DNA of 64,000 bases from Lepidostoma basale (lineage: Eukaryota > Arthropoda > Insecta > Trichoptera > Lepidostomatidae). This document shows, one piece after another, positions 13,101 through 22,100 of this stretch (the first letter of the stretch is position 1; every line of letters starts with the position of its first letter). A model generated the notes under the pieces. That model did no database searches and was not told the origin of the DNA. It saw only the letters and a program-made list of their open reading frames with translations. A program made the position numbers and the translations under genes. Location of the stretch: positions 117,001 to 181,000 of the forward strand of contig JAHDVF020001348.1 of assembly GCA_022606425.2 (NCBI GenBank), read 5' to 3'.

Positions 13101-16100
13101 CACCGACCGGCCGGGATATTCAAATGTTGATAAAACAGGAATTTGTCCCTTTGAGACGTGTCAGCATTGATAAATATTTAGTTTATTTCATAACACCAAC
13201 GACATCTACAATTATTCATCACAAATATTGAGTTAACTTGACAAAAACTTGGATTTACGGGATCCTTGACATCGATCGCGATCTCTGTAATAAGTAGGTA
13301 TTCATTCAAAGTTTCCCGCGTTCAGTCCGCTCACTCCCACTACTCAGCATACGAAGCTCGAGTCCGGAGATGTGCGCGGTTTTCAATATCGATCCTCGAG
13401 CTTGCTTCTAAATTTATTTTTGTATTTTTTAACATTTAAATTAGTATGATTGTCGCGGATTTCTTTGCAAGGACAAGTTTTTAAAATTGAGTGAAAACAA
13501 AAATTTGTTTTGTATTGCGAACTATATTTAATTTTAAAAAATACTAAAAAGCAATAACATAGTTTTTTTGTTTTGAAAAAAGTAAATTTCAAAAAAGTTT
13601 TTAAGTTAATTTTGTATTTGGGATATTTCAAAAAGTTGTGAGTATTTCTTATGCAAATATGGCGTATCAAAATATATCTGACGAAAATATATCTGAAATA
13701 ATTGGTGAACTAGATTCAGATTATGAAATGGAAGAAGACCTCGAGTCTCGGGAGAGGCATGTTCTTGATGGAAGACATGGAAGAACAATCTGTTGAGGGA
13801 ATCGTTGAAGAGCAATTATATAATTGGACATCTGGAACTCATATCCCCATAATTCACGAATTTTATGACTTTCAATCCGGTATTACTAATAATAGCCTTT
13901 CCGAAAATTCATCTGAGTGCGATTTTTTTTTAACATTTCTTGAATCACGATATCATGTCAAAAATAGTTACAGAAATAAATAAATTCTATTTATTTACAT
14001 AAACCAGGAAGGTACAAACGCCGACGACGTATCACATTTTTTTGTGACACGACGTATCCGACATCCGATATGGTAGAACATTTGCCGGAACTTCTCCAAT
14101 TTAGTACCAGAAAAGCCCCTCGAAGACGTTGCCATGTTTGTGGAAATTCCTCGGTTCGAGGTAAAAAAACAAAAGCTATCAAGATATTTTTGTCCTCCGT
14201 GTGACGTCAGCCTTTGCTTAAAGCCGTGCTTTAAAATTTATCACTACGATCCAATTTTTTAAAGTTATAATAAAAACAATCAGTAATTTCTGTGTCCCAT
14301 AAAAAAGACGATTATATTTGTTTGAATATAACACATAAACATTTGAAATTCAAAACCAAACATCTGTGCTTGTTGAATTGAATAGTCCTTTGTAAAATTA
14401 TCAGTGTGAACTTATAGGTACTTAAAAACGATCGTAGTAAAACAATGTTCCCTTTCAATATTAATTGTGTTTACGTTTAACGGCGACGCGATGTGTAATA
14501 CCCGCGCAGGACTCCATCTTATCTGTCGGTAGAATTCGGACTTACGAACGTGTCACGTGATGAACAATTAATGGCGCCGCGTCTTTCGTTGAGTGATTTG
14601 TATTGAATTTGTTGTTTACATTTATTCAACTATTCAAAGAGTGTTTTTGTTATTTTATCACGCACAATCAGATGAAAAATCTGATTACCAACGTTTCGGC
14701 TATGATTATAAATTTTTAGACAACATATTTATCTTACGAACAGGAAACCTAAAATCCCTGTCAATACGCCGCGTGGAGTGCTTTTCTTATAAAGTATTAG
14801 GGAACGCAGGTGCCAGGTTAAGGAACATTATCATTTTATAATGCCTTAGCAAGGCGAAACATGTCATTCCCATAAAATATAAGAAAAATTCTAGCAAAAA
14901 AATAAGATTATTTAATATTGAGTTTTATATCATTGTTCTAGAAAAATCAAATGATAAACAAATGTTTATGATTTTTTTTATAAAATACATCAACTTAATT
15001 TTGATTTTACATTTCTTGAACATCTTTATTTATACACGAGAGCAGCAAAATACAAAACACCGGACACATACAAAAAAAAAAACTTAATTTTGCTTATTTA
15101 AATCGTATGTATAAACAACAACGCGCTTGATTTTCGTAACATTTGAAAATGTATTAAAAGGGCGAAACAAATTATTCCAATATTAAACTAATATGAAAAC
15201 ATATGTTAACTAGAAGTTTAATTATATTTTATGCGAATGACATGTTTCGCCAGTCTAAGGCATTATCAAATGTCTTAGACAGGCATTTGATAATGCCTTA
15301 AAAGGGCAAAACATGTCATTCACAAAAAAATTTAATAAAACTTCTAAAAAACAGACGTTTTCATTCGTATTAATTATTTAAGCTAGAGTTTTACATTATC
15401 GTTCAAGATAAATATTTACTTGCCTTTAAGATTATGACAATATTCTCCTATAGATTTTATACTTGTACTGTCCACAAACGCACAGCTGTCCAGTCTTAAG
15501 TGTGTTAATGTAGAACCACAGTGTTGAATAAACCTATAAAAAATTTATTTATTTGGTAACAGGTCACAATGGTTAAATTATAATTTATAATTAGAACAAT
15601 CCAATCATATAATTTCAGTAATTAATACGAATGAAAACGTCAGTTTTCTAAAAGTTTTATTATATTTTATGGGAATAACATGTTCCGCCCTTCTAAGGCA
15701 TTATCAAATCAACATTTAATAATGCCTTAGAAGGGCGAAACATGTCATTCCCATAAAATATAATAAAACTTCTAAACAACTGATGTTTTCATTCGTATTA
15801 ATTATTTAATATGGAGTTTTACATCATTGTTCAAGAAACAATAAATATAATTTCAGGTTGATTTGTGGCGGTTACACAATATAGAAAATTAGTTGTATGT
15901 TACAAAATACAAAAAAAAAAGTTTTTTTGAAATTTGCAATCCAGTTATTACAGTTGGCAATGTTTAGCTCCGCTAGACTCTTTTTTTTTGTAAATCTTGT
16001 GATCTGTTTAGACAGAATATCAATTTTGGTTCTATGATAAAGATGTAGAACTTTTTCTCCATCTCTTTGGTGGTTGACGGCCCTCTGGAGTCTCGTATCT

Positions 16101-19100
16101 TGGGAATCATGACTGGGTGCATCCTGTCGACGTCGTCCCTCCAGAATCATCTTCTCTACCTACTCCATCTCACTCAAGTCATAAATATTGCAGGTTCTGC
16201 AAATCTCTTCTCTCACTAGACAAATTCCACTAAATTAATTTAATAAAGCCACAGGAAGAGAAAACATATCAAAACCGTAATAACTAAAATAAAGTGTTTT
16301 GAAAACAAGAAAATTAAACAAATATATATTATATGTATATCTGATTTAATGTAGAGTTTCACAGCATCGCATATGCAAGGCTGAATGCAATTCCATTGAT
16401 GATTATATTTCATTTATTCATCATCAAATCGTATCGCTTGCATACCTCACACATACTAGACACCAGAGTTTGTAGTTCATGCTCGTTGTCTGCAAGTAGC
16501 ACAGCGTCGTCCACATACAACAAACAGCTTGCTGACACATCGTTCATTTTTGCACCTGCTTCCAACCCTTTCAGTTCTTTCATACACTTGTCCATATGTA
16601 GATTAAACAAACCAGGCTGTAAGATATTCATTTACTCTGACACTAGCAGTGCTTTCCATGTACAGCGATGTATTTTATTTTTAATTTTCTGCTGAATTAC
16701 ATGTGAGAAAAAAAATTGTCATGAACATTTTTCTTGCATACAACCCGCTAAAAACCTACTAAATAAAGTAAGTAGTAAATACTTACTTTACAAAATGATA
16801 TGTGTTCAACATCTCGTAACTTCCACACCACGACAAGTCAATCTTTTGTAGTAACGTTGCCCTCGACGATATTGTTTTCAAAACCTACAAAAAAAATTAA
16901 CAGCGTGAAAAAAATAAACATGTACGTTTGTACGCCTAAATGATGCCTTTGTATGACTTTGTATGACTGATGAGATTGTCTGAATAGCTAGAAAGACCTG
17001 GACGCGGAAGAGACCAAACAGGGATGAGTGAGTATAAATGGAAGAGGCCTATATCAAGCAATGGAGGGAGAATGTTGAAGAAATGCTTGAACAAATCTGA
17101 AAGAAAGCAGACCTTAAGTGCATCGATAATCAGTCAGAGTTTAGATCGAGACTCAAAATGCACCTTTTCAAATTATCATTTCCTGATAGGAAGGGCTGAT
17201 CGATTACGTCAGGTGCAGCCCTCATACTAAATATGTTTATTATTTTATTTATTTAGTTCATATAACGGAGCATTTTCAACAGCGCCCTTGAGATGAGTAA
17301 TTCATAAAAATAGCACTCTATATATTATCCAATTTATTATTATTATTATATACTAAATGGAGATCAAGAAATGTATAAAAGTGGAAGGGGTATATTTAGG
17401 ATTGAGGAGAGGGAAGATGTAACGGGAACATATCACCAAGGTATAATTATATTTATTCAAATATGAATCCACAACACAAAGTGAAAGCGAATATAGAAGA
17501 AACATATTGTCGAGTTTAAAATGTAATTTTTTAATAATTTTAATTAATTCTTTGCTGGGTTGCAATTGAAAAATATTACTTTTATACCTGAATTAGTTAA
17601 AATTCTTAATTTAGCTTGTGATTCGCAAAAAATTTCATAAATTATCCTGCATGGTTACACAACAAAGCATCCGCATGAAATGTGTTAATAGATATATTTC
17701 CTGATTCACTTCAGACAAATTAGGCAAACATGTCACTCACTGAAACTAAAATTAGAAAATAGTTTGGAAGACGTCCAGGAGACAATCCATAATTATTTTT
17801 AATCTAAACATCACAACTTGAAAGTTAAAACAATTACAAAATATATAATGTGCCTTTTTATATAAAATTTAACCTTTAACTCTTACCACTCCAATGTCGA
17901 GTGTGACTCGATAAAGTATTTCTTACACCAACTCCTATGTCCGCCTAGACTTGACATTATATGACGCATTTTTTAAAACTAAATATTAATAATAATTATA
18001 ATACACTCTACACCTTCCTAATACAGCATTTTAGAGATTCCTTTCTTACGAGGTCTGTCCATTAAATACGCGAACTGCGTTGCTCAGAAGGTTTTCAGTT
18101 GAAATTCGCTCAAGAGCACTGTCTACTTTGTTGCCGGGTGAGACACTAAGTAAATCCGTAAACACCAAACCTTCGAGGTAAACTAGTTCATTTTTTCTAG
18201 TTCTTGAGATGCCACTTGGGCTTTTTTAATGTGAAAGATACTGGTGCCCACAAATAGAATTTTCAGATACTCTCTTCTTCTCTCCTATATATTTCCTATT
18301 TATTTGCAGTTGAATATTACAGACAGAATTTTTTTGAGGTCGGCTCTACAAATTAACTTCGTCAGGCTTCTCGGTCTTGGGCCATTCCACTGTCGATTTG
18401 CAGATAGAATTTAAAGATACTGGAGTCTATAAATAAAATTTACAGATACTGGTGCCTACAGATAGAATTTACAGATACTAACAACAACAACAAACCATCA
18501 CGCCGTTTCTCCGTAGGGGTAGGCAGAGAATGGACTGCCACATTACTCTATCCTGGCACACCTCCCTAGCTTCCTCCACATTAATACAGCGAGTCATACA
18601 CGCATGTCGATTCTTCCGACTTCTAACAGGATCAACCTTTAAAATTTGATTAATTTGGTCAAGCCATGTTTTCCTCGGTCTGCCTCAACTCCGTACTCCA
18701 TTTACGTCATTAAAGTATACTTTCTTAACCATTCTTTCTCCATCCATGCGCTCATACAGATACTGGTGCCTACAAATAGAATTTACAGATACTGCTGCCT
18801 GCAAATAGAAATAACAGATACTGATACCTACAAATAGAATTTGAATACACCATGATTACAAATCAAACATAATCATTTACATATGAAAAAGTGAGTTTCT
18901 AGAGGTTTTGCGATATAGTGAAAAATATGCATTGCAATATATTGCAATGTGTGTGCATAATCTGAAAAAAAAAATAAGGAATCTTGAACTCAAAGCAGTA
19001 CTTACATACTTATCGACGCAATACCAGTAGGGTTTAAGATTAATTGACTTGTAAAGTAGAGGATCCCTGGACAGTCTGTGGAAGTTTTTGTTTACTTGAG

Positions 19101-22100
19101 CGCACCTGCTAATAGACTGTAGATCCAGGTAGCTGAATATCTTCAGAATTGTTTCATCCTTAAAATGATCATAACAAAATAATTAAAACATAATAATAAT
19201 AATAACAAAAGACTTGCACTAAGGATTTTACAGGTTGAGTGTTGACATCGTAGCTCGGAGTTAACTCCCCACGTTATTGAGCAGCACTGCTCAACGGCAA
19301 CTCATTGCACTGCCTCAACTTCTCACATTACAGAATCTAGGTCATGTCCAGGATTAGGTCCAAGCCCCCTGAATACTGTCTGCTAGACAAATACTTAATT
19401 TAATTATTCTTACGAATCATTTTCCATAATATTTCGAGGAAATTAGAATCGATCAAAACATCTACAAACAAAGTACTTATAAATTTTAGACAAATAAACA
19501 AACCATCGCGCCGTTTCTCCGCAGGGGTAGGCAGAGAATGGACCGCCACACTACTCTATCCTGGCAAACCTCTCTAGCTTCCTCCACATTCATACAACGA
19601 GTCATATACGCACGTCGATTCCTCCGACTTCTAACATGACCAACCTTTAAAATTTGATTAATTTAGTCATGCCATGTTTTCTTCAGTCTACCTCAACTCC
19701 GTACTACATTACATCTTTAACGTATACTTTCTTAACCATTCTTTCTCCATCCATGCGTTTCATATGTCCGAATCATCGCAGCGATCCTTTCATAATTTTG
19801 TTCATAATACCTTCGTCCGCTCTACATTCCTTTCTTATATCAGCATTTGAGATTCTGGCGTATATCGTTCTACCACACATATGACGTAGGGACCTCATCT
19901 CTACCGCATTTATTCTGCTTTCATCCTTCTTCTGCCAGTTCCATGCTTCGCTTCCATACATTAGGGATGGGACCAGAACTCCATTGTGAACGACCGTTTT
20001 TGCTTTCATTGATAGATTATTGTTTCCAATAACTATTCTTAAAGCTCCATTCACTTTGTTACCCGCACCAACCCTTCTTTCGATTTAGAAATAAGTTTTA
20101 GAACTGGGTTAATTATAGAAATGGAATGGAAAAAATAGCTATAATAAAATAAACTCACCGGTAATGCCTGGAAATCTCCCATCAACGTATCTACACAGAA
20201 CAGTTTTTTAAAATCTTTTAAAATATTTTGAATAAGCTCAAAATCAGTTATCAAGTCGTTGTGCAGTCCGAGTGCCATCACTTTAGATTTTAAATCAGCT
20301 GAAAAAAAAATAACACATAATTAATTTAAATATTGCTTACAGCTTATATCCTTTGAGATCTAGACGCGTGTGTACTCGTATGTAAACATTAGTGTTCTAA
20401 GAGTATTTTTATAATTGTTATGAATATTTGAACAATAATATCACTATTTATTATTACTATACACAATACTATAACTATGTTTTATCTACATCAATATTTA
20501 AAAAAAAATTAAGGATGAAAAAATACCATTTAACTAAATAACCAACTAACCAGTGGCGGTTCTTCCATAGAAGCCCAGAAGCCCGGCTTGCATAAATAAA
20601 TTGAATCAAAACCCCCAAATAAACCAATAAACCAACAACCCACTAAATCACCTTCCAACTATGTTCCCATTAGACGTAAGAGGAATAGCCACAAGAGCTG
20701 AACTTCTGTAAGCCAGAAGAGGTTTTGATTCGAAATTTCTTACGCAAGCCGGGCTTCTGGGCTTCTATGGGAGTACAGCCACTGCGACTAACTAACCATC
20801 ATGCCGTCTCTCGGAAGGGGTAAGCAGAAAGATTGGACTGCCACACTTAAACCAATGCGGCACTCCATCCTTCTCTTTTCAGATGGGTTGCAAACCTCAT
20901 CGCCACTAATAGGCATCTCCCGCACAGTTAGTAACTTATACCATTTAGCTGGTCTTAATCTATCATTGGATATAAAAGGAAAAAATAACTTAATTTTATA
21001 CATAAATTTGTATATAAATGTGACCAAATTAATCAAATTTTAAAAGATGGCCATGTTAGAAGTCGGAAGAATCGATTTGCGTGTATGACTCGCTGTATGA
21101 ATGTGTAGGAAGCTAGAGAGGTGTGTTAGGATCGAGTAGTGTGGCAGTCCATTCTCTCTGCCTACCATTTTAGAGAAATGTCGTGAGAGTTTGTTGTGTT
21201 GTACAGCATCTTAATATAATTTATATTTCTAAAAAATTGGTTTGGCATGTAACCAACCTTGGTGAATAAAATAATCAATGGAAATTATTTATTTATGAAT
21301 TTAATATAAAGTAAAGTTACAAACATTTCTCAATTGAACAGTCAGCGGCCAAGTCCTCATCAGAGGGGATTCGGCTGAGGTCTTCTCTCTTGGAATACAC
21401 GTCATTTTCTTTGCGAAGCTTGGCTGTACCCTCCAGCATCACGGCATCCAGCTCTGTGTAGTACGGTAGATGAGTTTGGTTCAATTCTATCCTCAGCATA
21501 CTGAAATAACACATAATTATTATTGATGATCAAATAAACTTCAACTGAACCGTTCGGCTTCCATGATGTTTTTAAAAATACTAACGAGAAATACTACCAA
21601 ATTTTTTTTTCATTAATATTGAAAAAAAAAATTAAAAAACATATATCATTGTTTATCAAATCAAATCAGTTTATTTACTCAAAAGACATTACAAACAGCA
21701 TTAATGTTTAAGGCATCTACTGAGTACAGGTAAAATATTATAAACATAAAACATAATACCAGGAACGCATTAGAGATGGTTCGACATTAGGAAGAAAATA
21801 TATTTTATGTGTAAAAGACATTGTGCGGAGTATCTAATATAAGTGTAATTTATTTTTCTTGCTTGAGTATACGATCGTACCAGCAATATGCACTATTTAT
21901 TATTCAGTTAGTATTTTAATTGAAGCATTTATGTGTCAGTTGTAAGCATGTCTTGATGATTTTGCGACAAGAATAGAATGTTGTTTTGCATTTTCAAGGT
22001 TAATACATCAAAGTTATAACCACTATCTTTTCAGAATTATGAACTTAAGAATAATTATGAATTGTAGTTAAATTTAACATTTACTGAGATATCTAAGCAA

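Larger units (their letters stand above)
12985..14960. mobile_element. foldback MITE M2 split by a piggyBac-type insertion
   Basis: The left arm ends TTCTAGAAGTTTTATTTTAT at 13008. The rest resumes at 14822 with ATAATGCCTTAGCAAGG, CGAAACATGTCATTCCCATA and AATATTGAGTTTTATATCAT. The two parts are separated exactly by the TTAA-flanked piggyBac relic, so that insertion is the younger one. Confidence 0.6.

Noticed and set aside
18040..18105. Tc1/mariner end (ACGAGGTCTGTCC-like)
   Set aside because: The phrase resembles mariner-type ends, but no matching second end or transposase was found nearby.
21317..21325. Donor T|GTAACT for FBXL4 exon 4
   Set aside because: It leaves two bases and breaks the frame with exon 5; GTTTGT four bases upstream fits.
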